Counted from the stretch's first letter, positions 1 to 7,496 are shown. The stretch is DNA of 9,473 nucleotides from Candidatus Mesolinea sp. (GCA_003445715.1 DMCS01000098.1:1-9473); one strand, 5' to 3'. Notes: generated by a model from the sequence alone, not told the origin. Program-made: numbers and translations.

Positions 1-13
1 TTTAAAGGTGAGG

Positions 14-778
14 TCAAGCCGCAATAAGCCGTTCGGGGTGGCTGTAGATATCGAATTGCGCCTTACGCAGGTAGCCGATGAGCGTGATTCCGGATGTATC
101 AGCAATTTGGACGGCTAACGATGTCGGCGAGGTGCGCGAGACAATCAGCGGGATACCCAGAGCAAGCGTTTTATAGACCATCTCGGAGCTGATGCGCCCG
201 CTCAGCAGGAGCGCGCGGGGGATAAACGTAGCGTGTCTCAGCAGGTAAAGCCCGGTGAGCTTATCCACGCAGTTATGCCGGCCGAGATCCTCCACGATGA
301 TGGGGACGCTCTCGCCATCGCTCAAGGCAGCACTGTGGAAACCGCCAACTTGGTCGTGCAACTTCTGTTGAGCCATCAACTGATCATAAAGCGCAATCAC
401 TTTGTCTGCTTGGATGGTGAAATCTGCGCCCACCTCGTGTGCAGCAATATGGGGCTGCAGGCTGACGCCCGTGGACGTGCGGTGAAACTGCGCTGGCTTT
501 TGGGCGGGGTGATTGAGCTGCACTTGGATGCGGCGGTCTTCCTCCTTGAGTTTTATCTGGTCAACTTCTTCAAGGCTGGTGATGACGTTTTCATTAAAGA
601 GAAAGCCCACAGCTAAGGCTTCCAGCGCGATGGGGGAGCAGATAAATGTCAGCCACGGTTCGCCATTGACGTAAAGCGTGGCGGCGTGCTCACGCACAAT
701 CGGCGTGCTTTCCGGCGTGGAGTCTAAAGTTCCCTGGCGGTAATGCCAAACAGAGGTATGCGTATATGTTTCTGGCAT
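14..778 (-). CDS. fdhD: FdhD family protein (formate dehydrogenase accessory sulfurtransferase) lacking the CxxC motif
   Basis: A 254-residue FdhD homologue of normal length. In the family, FdhD takes sulfur from the cysteine desulfurase IscS and passes it to the bis-MGD cofactor of formate dehydrogenases in the cytoplasm. Well-kept family blocks are LAVGFL (residues 55-60), GGFHSAAL (145-152), EDLGRHNCVDK (163-173), LLSGRISSEM (191-200) and SRTSPTSLAV (214-223). The loop that should read CGxC reads T103-G-V-S106, so both sulfur-carrying cysteines are absent. The remaining cysteines are C47 and C170, the latter replacing the usual Ala in RHNxVDK. The ATG is one base after the protease stop, with AAAGGA upstream, so the two genes are probably translated together. 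The family call is secure. Sulfurtransferase activity is doubtful, and no formate dehydrogenase gene is present in the window. Confidence 0.93.
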   Translation of the reverse strand: MPETYTHTSVWHYRQGTLDSTPESTPIVREHAATLYVNGEPWLTFICSPIALEALAVGFLFNENVITSLEEVDQIKLKEEDRRIQVQLNHPAQKPAQFHRTSTGVSLQPHIAAHEVGADFTIQADKVIALYDQLMAQQKLHDQVGGFHSAALSDGESVPIIVEDLGRHNCVDKLTGLYLLRHATFIPRALLLSGRISSEMVYKTLALGIPLIVSRTSPTSLAVQIADTSGITLIGYLRKAQFDIYSHPERLIAA

Positions 779-779
779 A

Positions 780-1337
780 TCATTCCTTTTCTGGTTTAGA
801 GTTTAAGGCGCTTGCTTCGCCAATCAAATGAGTATAAAGCATCTCCGCGGCTTGGCGGGCTAAGGCTTGTGTCTTTGGTGAGAGCTCCTGCGAAAATTCA
901 AACATATAGCCGCGCACGGAAAGCAGCCAGGCTTCTGGGCAGCGCCCAAAAAGCGTTTGCGTAATCATCAGCAGTTCCCCGATGGATAAATGATGCGTGA
1001 AGGCTGAGTGCTGCCAGGTTGGGTTGACCGGCTCAAAAACCAGCTCCGGCAGCTCTGCTGCGTTGTGGGCGTCAACGAAGATGACCTCGGCATAATCCAC
1101 AAGATCTTCAGCCATTTCTGGCAGCAGCTGATAGAGGTAGAGCAGCCGCAAGCTGCCATCTTTGGTTTCAACCCATTCGCCAGGCTGTTCTGGCGCTTGT
1201 AAGCCCAGTCGGGCTGCCACCAGGGCAAGGACATGCCAACCGGCACTGTCATCCTGACGGTCGCGGTTGCCGTAGGCGATGATAAGTGTTTTCGGATTCA
1301 CAGATGCGCTCAAAAAAAATAGCCTCCCTTGAATCAT
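780..1337 (-). CDS. hoxW: HoxW/HycI-type [NiFe] hydrogenase maturation endopeptidase
   Basis: This nickel-checking endopeptidase (peptidase M52 type) removes the C-terminal peptide of the hydrogenase large subunit once the NiFe centre is loaded. Family marks are LIIAYGN (residues 18-24) followed by RQDD (27-30), VIFVDA (85-90) and HH at 115-116. The expected metal ligands are an acidic residue in the GN..DD loop, D89 and H116; the loop carries Asp rather than the Glu of HycI. Its substrate is the hoxH product just upstream. The start is uncertain. The ATG at 1337 has no clear Shine-Dalgarno and lies in the loop of a terminator hairpin. An in-frame TTG at 1313 (177 residues) has AAGGGAGG nine bases upstream. 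A GTG at 1301 would give the shortest, most family-like N-terminus. The longest form is listed. The substrate match is inferred from context. Confidence 0.88.
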   Translation of the reverse strand: MIQGRLFFLSASVNPKTLIIAYGNRDRQDDSAGWHVLALVAARLGLQAPEQPGEWVETKDGSLRLLYLYQLLPEMAEDLVDYAEVIFVDAHNAAELPELVFEPVNPTWQHSAFTHHLSIGELLMITQTLFGRCPEAWLLSVRGYMFEFSQELSPKTQALARQAAEMLYTHLIGEASALNSKPEKE

Positions 1338-1352
1338 ACCAAATAGGGAGGC
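1312..1352 (-). terminator. Intrinsic (rho-independent) terminator after hoxH
   Basis: On the minus strand a perfect 8-bp stem, GCCTCCCT (1352-1345) with AGGGAGGC (1329-1322), closes a 15-base loop and is followed by TA and eight consecutive T (1319-1312). It begins 19 bases after the hoxH stop. The T-run lies only on the minus-strand 3' side, so it acts for hydrogenase transcripts only. The protease and fdhD genes follow directly, so it is probably a partial terminator or attenuator that lowers their expression relative to hoxYH, and it may protect the 3' end of the hydrogenase message. Confidence 0.8.
1323..1330 (-). promoter_or_regulatory. Shine-Dalgarno for the protease gene, buried in the terminator stem
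   Basis: AAGGGAGG at 1330-1323 is the strongest ribosome-binding match upstream of the protease reading frame. It sits nine bases before an in-frame TTG at 1313-1311. The same bases form most of the 3' arm of the terminator hairpin, so folding would hide them from the ribosome. It supports the TTG as a start, although GC-rich terminator stems often contain GGAGG by chance. Confidence 0.5.
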
Positions 1353-1354
1353 AT
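1334..1354 (-). other. Possible 6-codon leader peptide overlapping the terminator 5' arm
   Basis: An ATG at 1354-1352, preceded by GGAAG at a usable distance, opens a six-codon frame encoding MPPYLV. Its TGA (1336-1334) overlaps the ATG of the longest protease form as ATGA. A ribosome on this frame would cover the 5' arm and part of the loop of the terminator. It may be accidental at this length; no coding statistics can support it. Confidence 0.2.
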
Positions 1355-1371
1355 GTTTTCTTCCAATATGC

Positions 1372-2796
1372 CTAGCGGCGGATTACCCGCAGCAAGTTAC
1401 CTTGTGGGTCGTATACGCTCACTTCCATAGGCATGCTGCCAACGGCGTGTGTGGAGCAGGAAAGGCAGGGATCATGCGCGCGGATGGCATGTTCCACACG
1501 GTTGAGCATGCCTTCGCTGATATCCGGCCCATGCACATAAGCTTTGGCAACCTCATCGACAGCTTTGCTCATGGCGTAATTATTGTGCCCGGTGGCGACG
1601 ATCAAATTGGCTTTGCTAATCTGTCCGTAGGAATTGACCCAGTAATGGTGGATCAACGTCCCGCGCGGAGCTTCGATCACACCCACACCTTGCTCTTGCG
1701 GCTCTTGGTGTGTATTGCGGATATCAGTGCTGAGAATATCCGGATCCTCAAGCAAGACGCGCGCTCTTTCAGCAGCGAACAGGGTCTCGATCAGGCGAGC
1801 GTAGTGATAGTGCAGCGTGTTTTCGACCGGCAAACCGTGATTGAGCGCTTTGAAGCGTTGAAATTCGGCATTAGCCAAGGGGGTGTCGAACTGGTCGACG
1901 GCGTTGAGCCGCCCGAGAGGACCCACGCGATACACACCTTCTGGGTAGCCAAGTTTCTTGTAATAAGGGAACTTGAGGTAAGACCACGGCTCCACATGCT
2001 CGGCAATGTAATCCAAGTAATTCTGCGGGTCGAACTTTTCAAGCTGCTGCCCATCGCTGCCAACCAGGCGGATCTGGCCGTCATACAGCTCCAAGCTGTT
2101 TTGCGGCGTGACCAAACCCATATAACCCGTGGGAAAAACAGCAAATTCCCGCACCGTTTCCAGGTTAGCTTCGATCCAGCGAGTCGCGATTTGCACACCG
2201 GTCTGAATAGTGGCAATCTGTTCATCTAACTGCGCCAACAAACGGTCACGCGATGCAGCGCCAAAAGCCCGGCTCACGCCACCAGGTACAGCAAAGGTGG
2301 GGTGGATGCTGCGCTCTCCCAGCTCACTGATGATGGATTGGCCATATTTGCGCAGACGCACGGCTTTGAGTGTCAGCTCGGGGTCGGCTTGCACCAGCCC
2401 GACCACGTTGCGGGTAGCCGGGTCATGGTCAAAGCCGAGGATCAGGTCTGGTCCGGCCAGCTCAAAAAAGTGCATCCCGTGGCTTTGGATCACCTGACCC
2501 ATGTGCATAAGCTCGCGCAAGAGGGCAGCTGGCCGGGGTGGCGGGCAGCCGAGGACGGCATCGCCTGCCTTTGCAGCAGCTAAGTGATGGCTCACCGGGC
2601 AAATACCGCAAATGCGCGGGGTAATCTGGGGCATTTCCTGCACCAGCCGGCCTTCGCAGAATTTCTCAAAGCCGCGGAATTCGTTCACATGAAAGTAGGC
2701 ATGCTCCACCGAGCCATCATCTTTGAGATGGATGGTGACTTTGGCGTGCCCTTCGATGCGGGTTACGGGTTCAATCGTTATTTTTTGGGCAGTCAT
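1372..2796 (-). CDS. hoxH: [NiFe] hydrogenase large subunit, HoxH type (group 3d-like)
   Basis: This is the catalytic subunit of a soluble bidirectional hydrogenase (H2 to 2 H+ plus 2 e-), 474 residues, a normal HoxH length. The N-terminal block IEPVTRIEGHAKV (residues 8-20) and RGFEKFCEGR (41-50) are typical of HoxH. The NiFe ligands are C63 and C66 in RICGICPVSH and C444 and C447 in DPCLSCSTH. The protein continues 24 residues past H450, which is the peptide the maturation protease should remove. No signal peptide is visible, so it is cytoplasmic. The start is clear: AGGAGG overlaps the hoxY stop and lies four bases before the ATG, giving close coupling to the small subunit. The large-subunit identity is certain. 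The group 3d assignment rests on motif resemblance and on the HoxY and diaphorase neighbours. Confidence 0.97.
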   Translation of the reverse strand: MTAQKITIEPVTRIEGHAKVTIHLKDDGSVEHAYFHVNEFRGFEKFCEGRLVQEMPQITPRICGICPVSHHLAAAKAGDAVLGCPPPRPAALLRELMHMGQVIQSHGMHFFELAGPDLILGFDHDPATRNVVGLVQADPELTLKAVRLRKYGQSIISELGERSIHPTFAVPGGVSRAFGAASRDRLLAQLDEQIATIQTGVQIATRWIEANLETVREFAVFPTGYMGLVTPQNSLELYDGQIRLVGSDGQQLEKFDPQNYLDYIAEHVEPWSYLKFPYYKKLGYPEGVYRVGPLGRLNAVDQFDTPLANAEFQRFKALNHGLPVENTLHYHYARLIETLFAAERARVLLEDPDILSTDIRNTHQEPQEQGVGVIEAPRGTLIHHYWVNSYGQISKANLIVATGHNNYAMSKAVDEVAKAYVHGPDISEGMLNRVEHAIRAHDPCLSCSTHAVGSMPMEVSVYDPQGNLLRVIRR

Positions 2797-2804
2797 CTTT
2801 CCTC

Positions 2805-3347
2805 CTAATGCCAGTCGTTATAGTCGCCGGAGACTTCTGGGATCCGCCCCTGGGCGAGCTCGGAAAGTACGTAAAAAATCGCATCGGCGCTGGGCGCGCA
2901 GCCAGGCAGGAACACATCCACTTTGACCACGTCGCTCACCGGTCGGACGTGTACCATCTGGGCGAGCTCGGGGTCATCCGGAATCTTGCCGCTTGCGTCG
3001 GTGCTTTCAGTTTGCACGTAAGCGCGTTCGAGTGCGGCTTGGTCGCCAGTGAAGTTGCGCATAGCCGGCACGCCGCCAAAGACCGCGCAATCGCCCAATG
3101 CTACCAAAATTTTGCAGCGCGCACGCATCTTTTTAGCCACTTCCTCATTGTAGGTGTTACTAATCCCGCCTTCTAAGATGCCCACGTCCACGCCGTCTTT
3201 ATCAGGTTCTTTCAGGTCTGTAATTGGCGTGGCGCGTAAGTCTACCAGTTTGAGCAGCTCCACGATGCGCTCGTCCATATCCAGGAAGGACATGTGGCAG
3301 CCGGCGCAGCCTGCTAACCAATCAGATGCTACTTTTGGTTTTGCCAT
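2805..3347 (-). CDS. hoxY: [NiFe] hydrogenase small subunit, HoxY type
   Basis: The 180-residue electron-transfer subunit that pairs with HoxH. It shows the short HoxY layout with one proximal [4Fe-4S] cluster. Likely ligands are C14 and C17 (GCAGCHMSFLDMDE), C87 (ALGDCAVFGGVPAMRN) and C150 (LPGCAPSAD). The C-terminal domain that carries medial and distal clusters in membrane-linked hydrogenases is absent, and no Tat signal is present, so the protein is cytoplasmic. Electrons should leave to the NuoG-like subunit encoded just upstream, 18 bases away. GAGG seven bases before the ATG supports the start. The reading frame ends 8 bases before hoxH, as expected for subunits made in equal amounts. 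Confidence 0.96.
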   Translation of the reverse strand: MAKPKVASDWLAGCAGCHMSFLDMDERIVELLKLVDLRATPITDLKEPDKDGVDVGILEGGISNTYNEEVAKKMRARCKILVALGDCAVFGGVPAMRNFTGDQAALERAYVQTESTDASGKIPDDPELAQMVHVRPVSDVVKVDVFLPGCAPSADAIFYVLSELAQGRIPEVSGDYNDWH

Positions 3348-3365
3348 AGGTTAACCTCTCTTTAC

Positions 3366-5324
3366 TCACAATTTCAGCTGAACGGAAGCTGGTTTGGCCG
3401 TCAGCGCTTCTTTCCAGGTTTTCATGCTGCTCAAACCAACCAAGTCTGCAAGGGCATTAATCACTTCTAATGAGGACCGCACGCTTTCGGGTGCAATCAG
3501 GGCAGGCTTACTCTCTTGCAGGCGGCCATCTGTGCTCAGGTAGTGCCCGCTTTCTTCTGCCCACATCGTTGCCGGCAGGATTACATCTGCCCGCTCTGTG
3601 AGGGCTGAGGGATAGCTGGCATACACAACCAACGAAGGTATCCCTTCGCAGCGCTTGATTAGAGCTTGGTCAGGAGCTTCATCGCCCAGGGCTACCAAGG
3701 CTGCCTGAAGAGATTTGCCATCCAAGGCGGTTTGGTATTGTAGCAGCGCCGCGGCGAGGCTATTGGCTTTGCCTTTAATTATCAGGATGGGGATTTTCTC
3801 ACCCTGAGCAAAAAGCGCAATGTGCAGTAAAGCCTCGTAATTAGCCTGTGTGGCGAATTCCCCGCCAATCACGATGACCGGATGCTCAGCCTCAGCGAGT
3901 AAATAAGCTGCTTTATGCAGTCGATTGGCGTCCATGCCAGTCTTTTCGAGGATGGGAGCTAATTTCTTTTCAGAGTATTTTTGATTAATTTGCAGGTGAA
4001 TATTGCGGGCAAGCAGAAAGCCATCGACAAAATCCAGGTATCCTCCGGGACTGAGTTCTAGACTTACTGCGCAATAGGGGCATAATCCATTAGGCTGATC
4101 GGAAACATTGATCAGCTGCGTGCCACCCCAATTTTGGCGCTTGAGGAAGAAGCCTGCCACTTGATGATCCTCTTGTAAATCCGCACCCAAAATAAGGGCT
4201 GCATCCACAGCCTTGAGGGCGTTCAGGTCCGCTTCAAAAGGTTCGTCCAGGTCTTCGGCCAGGCGAGTGCTGCATAGGGCAGCTTCATCATCATCGCTCA
4301 GGTATATGGCGCTGGTATGAAAAGCGTTTTGGAACGTTTCAGCGATACTGGCTAGGGTTTCGATGGGCAGACGGCCGGAGGCAAAGACAGCGCGGCTTTC
4401 ACGCGGTGGCTCTTGCAACTTTTCAGCAGCTACGCTAAGCGCTTTTTCCCACGTGGTTGGCTCCAGCTTGCCATTTTTACGGATAAGCGGCGTGTTGAAG
4501 CGCTTGTAACCAATTTCCAGTGGTTCGTAGCGCCCTTGCTTGCAGAGCAAGCCTTCATTCATGGGCGATTCCCAAATGCCCTCGATGCGCACCAGGTGGT
4601 TATCGCGCGTGAGTACATCCCGTTCGCAGCCCAGGCTGCAGTCGGTGCAGACCGAGACCGTGTGTGTCAGGTCAGTCTCACGGCCAAGGTAAGCGCTACG
4701 GCGGTCCATGAGCGCGCCTGTAGGGCAGATTTGCACACAAGCGCCACAGGAGACGCAGGAGCTTTCGCCTAAGGGGACGCCGTAGTCAGCCACTAAGATA
4801 CTGCTGGCACCACGGTCTTCGAAGCCTAAGGTGAAGTTGCCCACCTTTTCGCCGCAGATACGCACACAGCGCCGGCAGAGGATACAGCGGTTATTATCTT
4901 GGAAGATATAGGGATGTGAGGCATCTACCGCATAAGGCATATAGTCGGGTGTGAGCGGCCAGTGGGTGAGCCCTTGCTCGTAAGCCGCAGCTTGCAGTTC
5001 GCAATCACCATCGGTCTCCTGGCAATACATGCAGAAATGGTTGCGCTCGCTAAAGAGCATTGCAAGTACGAACTTGCGTGCCTCCTGTGTTTTGGGCGTA
5101 TTAGTATGCACAACCATGTTGTTGTTCACTGGCAGCGTGCAACTGGGCTGCAGGATGCGTGCTCCTTCTACCTCCACCATACACAGCCGGCAGCCACCGT
5201 AGGGGATTAAACTGGGGTGATAACATAAGCGGGGAATTTTCACCCCGGCTGCCTCAGCTGCCTCGAGAACCGTCGTGCCTTCTGGGACTTCTACTTGAAT
5301 ACCATCAATTGTGAGTGTAATCAT
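3366..5324 (-). CDS. NuoG/HoxU/HydA-like iron-sulfur subunit with a shortened molybdopterin-type domain
   Basis: A 652-residue electron wire between the hydrogenase and the flavoproteins. Domains in order: a plant-type [2Fe-2S] domain (C34, C45, C48, C62); a His-Cys3 [4Fe-4S] site (H96, C98, C101, C108); a two-[4Fe-4S] ferredoxin domain (C147, C150, C153, C157 and C190, C193, C196, C200); a molybdopterin-oxidoreductase N-terminal [4Fe-4S] domain (C226, C229, C233, C261, then KQGR); and about 370 residues of the molybdopterin-type fold, including the NuoG-like ADVILPATMWAEESG stretch (579-593). It is much longer than HoxU (about 240) but shorter than formate dehydrogenases. I find no Cys or Sec followed by His at the active-site region (nearest is C351-S-T), and the C-terminal cofactor domain is missing. 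It is therefore probably structural, as in complex I. GGAG lies eight bases before the ATG. Confidence 0.92.
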   Translation of the reverse strand: MITLTIDGIQVEVPEGTTVLEAAEAAGVKIPRLCYHPSLIPYGGCRLCMVEVEGARILQPSCTLPVNNNMVVHTNTPKTQEARKFVLAMLFSERNHFCMYCQETDGDCELQAAAYEQGLTHWPLTPDYMPYAVDASHPYIFQDNNRCILCRRCVRICGEKVGNFTLGFEDRGASSILVADYGVPLGESSCVSCGACVQICPTGALMDRRSAYLGRETDLTHTVSVCTDCSLGCERDVLTRDNHLVRIEGIWESPMNEGLLCKQGRYEPLEIGYKRFNTPLIRKNGKLEPTTWEKALSVAAEKLQEPPRESRAVFASGRLPIETLASIAETFQNAFHTSAIYLSDDDEAALCSTRLAEDLDEPFEADLNALKAVDAALILGADLQEDHQVAGFFLKRQNWGGTQLINVSDQPNGLCPYCAVSLELSPGGYLDFVDGFLLARNIHLQINQKYSEKKLAPILEKTGMDANRLHKAAYLLAEAEHPVIVIGGEFATQANYEALLHIALFAQGEKIPILIIKGKANSLAAALLQYQTALDGKSLQAALVALGDEAPDQALIKRCEGIPSLVVYASYPSALTERADVILPATMWAEESGHYLSTDGRLQESKPALIAPESVRSSLEVINALADLVGLSSMKTWKEALTAKPASVQLKL

Positions 5325-5342
5325 AAATCTCGCTCCATCTCA

Positions 5343-6977
5343 TTAATAAACCAGGGCAGGAATACTCAGTGAGCAAACGCCCGCTGGACAAACTTTCAAG
5401 CGAATGTGGGCTTCCACTTCATCGCGGAACCGTTTTAGCATGTCACGTAAGGGAACAGCTGCCGTCTGACCGAGCCCACAGTTAGAGAGTTCGTTCAATT
5501 GGAAGCTGATTTGCTCTAAGGTTTCCAAATCCTCCATTTTGCCTTCACCGCGGCAAATTGCGCTGAGGATTTGATAGGCTTTCTCGGTGCCGACCCGGCA
5601 AGGAGAGCATTTCCCACAGCATTCCTTGCGGAAAAAGTTGAGCAGAACTCGCGCCAGATCAACCACGCAAACTTCGTCATTGCAAATCAGCAGCGCTCCG
5701 CTGCCCAAAGCCACGCCAGCCTTAGCGAAAGAGGCAAAATCCATGGGCGTATCCTGCAGGCTGGAAGGGATAATCGAGCCGCCGGAACCACCAGTTTGTG
5801 CCATCTTGAAATAACCATTCTTTATCCCCTTCCCATAGAGGGTGATGATTTCGCGTAAGGTGATGCCCATAGGGACTTCGATTAATCCAGTAACATTCAG
5901 GTTGCCTAAGATGGTGTAGACCTTTGTGCCAGGACTAGAAGCCGTGCCAAATGAGCGGAACCAGTCAGGGCCGTTGAGGATAATGGGGGCAATATTCGCT
6001 AATGTTTCCACGTTATTCACTAAAGTAGGCTTGCCCCACAATCCTTCAGTAGTGGGGTACGGTGGACGGGAGCGCGGTTCACCGCGCTTGCCCTCGATGG
6101 ACTCAATCAAAGCAGTTTCTTCCCCACAGATATAAGCACCTGCGCCAGTGTGGACATGCAGCTCGAAAGCAAAGCCAGATCCCATAATATCTTCACCCAA
6201 TAACCCAAGCTGTTTGGCTTGCGTAATCGCGTTTTCCATGCGGTCGATCGCCAGTTGATATTCACCGCGAATGTAGATGTAACCTTCACTGGCACCCACG
6301 GCATAGCCGGCAATGAGCATGCCTTCGATGATGCGGTGTGGGTCACCCTCCAGGATCAGGCGGTCCTTAAAGGTGCCTGGCTCGCTTTCATCGGCATTGC
6401 AAACTACGTATTTTTGATGCCCATAAGCCTTGCGCACGAAGCTCCACTTGAGGCCGGCAGGGAATCCAGCTCCGCCACGCCCTTGCAACCCAGAGGCTTT
6501 GATTTGGTTAATGACTTCTTCCGGATCCATTTCCAAAGCCATACCAAGTGCCTGATAGCCATCGTGGGCTATATAATCTTCGATGCTGTTGGGGTCGATT
6601 TGCCCCACGTTCTTGAGCACGATGCGGTTTTCAGCTGGCAACGATCCTTTGCGGGTATAGACCCAGGCAATGCGCCCAGAAAGATCATATGGCGGGGCTA
6701 ACTTTTCCTCAACAATGCGTCCTTTGTAAAGATGCTCCTCAACAATCAAGGGCACATCTTGGGGCGTAACGGGACCATATATAACCGCTTCTGGGTAAAT
6801 AATCACTAAAGGTAAAGCGAAACAGCGGCCTATATCCTCAATCAGCGAAAGTGAAACTTCGTCTTGTAATCCGTATCGATGCAATTCTTCGCGGAAGACT
6901 TGCTCGATGCGATCGGCACCTTGCTGAATGCTTAGTAGGTCATGAGATATTAAAACCATTGAGCGAATTATTTTCAT
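5343..6977 (-). CDS. nuoF: NuoF-type NAD(P)H-binding flavoprotein, second copy, without ferredoxin tail
   Basis: A 544-residue FMN and NAD(P)H-binding subunit. An N-terminal thioredoxin-like region (about 1-110) precedes the flavin domain, which has the FMN loop GRGGAGFPAG (166-175) and the nucleotide-site signature CNADESEPGTFKDR (193-206), as in complex I NuoF. Next come a ubiquitin-like (SLBB) region around 365-400 and the [4Fe-4S] site C454, C457, C460 and C500. It ends shortly after C530-x4-C535, where its paralogue at 7497-9281 continues into a ferredoxin domain. The N-terminal region has no [2Fe-2S] cysteine set; C52 is its only cysteine. AGGAG lies five bases before the ATG, and the stop of the NuoE-type gene is 8 bases upstream. 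It probably exchanges electrons between the NuoG-like chain and NAD(P). Which flavoprotein docks where cannot be told from sequence. Confidence 0.94.
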   Translation of the reverse strand: MKIIRSMVLISHDLLSIQQGADRIEQVFREELHRYGLQDEVSLSLIEDIGRCFALPLVIIYPEAVIYGPVTPQDVPLIVEEHLYKGRIVEEKLAPPYDLSGRIAWVYTRKGSLPAENRIVLKNVGQIDPNSIEDYIAHDGYQALGMALEMDPEEVINQIKASGLQGRGGAGFPAGLKWSFVRKAYGHQKYVVCNADESEPGTFKDRLILEGDPHRIIEGMLIAGYAVGASEGYIYIRGEYQLAIDRMENAITQAKQLGLLGEDIMGSGFAFELHVHTGAGAYICGEETALIESIEGKRGEPRSRPPYPTTEGLWGKPTLVNNVETLANIAPIILNGPDWFRSFGTASSPGTKVYTILGNLNVTGLIEVPMGITLREIITLYGKGIKNGYFKMAQTGGSGGSIIPSSLQDTPMDFASFAKAGVALGSGALLICNDEVCVVDLARVLLNFFRKECCGKCSPCRVGTEKAYQILSAICRGEGKMEDLETLEQISFQLNELSNCGLGQTAAVPLRDMLKRFRDEVEAHIRLKVCPAGVCSLSIPALVY

Positions 6978-6985
6978 GGTTTCTC

Positions 6986-7465
6986 CTAATCATACCGGCT
7001 GAGGATATGAGGAATTTGCTCAGGTTCCAGGTTGCCATAGAGGTCCGTATCTACGAGCATAACTGGTCCAATGCCGCATACACCTAAACAGCTGGTGGTG
7101 AGAAAAGTCCAGCGGTTATCTGAGGTGGTCTCTCCGGGTTCAATGTCCAAAGCCTTTTTTAGGGCTTCCATAATTTGCCTGCCGCCGACAACGTGGCAAG
7201 GGGCGCTTTCACAAAATTGGATTACATGCTTTCCGCGCGGTTGAGTGGAAAGCATACGATAAAACGTAGCCACGGATTGAATCTCAGAGCAAGGGAGTTG
7301 CATCCGAGCTGAAAGTTCTTTTACGACAACCGGGGAGATAAAACCTAATTCATCCATCACGGCTTTCAATATCGGGATCAATTCTGAGCGGGATGTACCA
7401 TGGGATTCCACAATTGCAGTGATCGCCGCAATGGTATCCTCGTCCGCCCTAACCTGATTTTCCAT
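6986..7465 (-). CDS. nuoE: NuoE/HoxE-type thioredoxin-like [2Fe-2S] subunit
   Basis: A 159-residue subunit equivalent to the 24-kDa subunit of complex I, HoxE, HndA or HydC. A helical N-terminal part (about 1-75), ending in the family block SVATFY (64-69), precedes the thioredoxin-like domain. Its [2Fe-2S] ligands are complete and canonically spaced: C85 and C90 (CESAPC), then C126 and C130 (CLGVC). In relatives this cluster sits next to the FMN of NuoF. The gene lies between the two NuoF paralogues, so either could be its partner. A 31-base gap separates it from the upstream stop, and GGAG sits nine bases before the ATG. Length and cluster set are normal, so it should be functional. Confidence 0.95.
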   Translation of the reverse strand: MENQVRADEDTIAAITAIVESHGTSRSELIPILKAVMDELGFISPVVVKELSARMQLPCSEIQSVATFYRMLSTQPRGKHVIQFCESAPCHVVGGRQIMEALKKALDIEPGETTSDNRWTFLTTSCLGVCGIGPVMLVDTDLYGNLEPEQIPHILSRYD

Positions 7466-7496
7466 TGGAACCTACTCCTTTCTTTAGGGCTAGAGC

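Noticed and set aside
233..616. Plus-strand open frame of 127 codons inside fdhD
   Set aside because: It is antisense to a well-conserved FdhD frame, and its protein matches no family I recognise.
1402..2229. Plus-strand open frame of 275 codons
   Set aside because: It lies antisense inside hoxH, whose minus-strand frame has full family motifs; it has no recognisable motif and is a by-product of codon usage.
3366..5324. Reading the NuoG-like protein as a formate dehydrogenase catalytic subunit because fdhD is nearby
   Set aside because: No Cys or Sec-His active-site motif is found, the C-terminal cofactor domain is missing, and no in-frame TGA interrupts the frame.
6219..6701. Plus-strand open frame of 160 codons
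   Set aside because: It is antisense to the FMN-binding region of the second NuoF; a similar shadow frame occurs at the matching place in the paralogue, as expected from shared codons.
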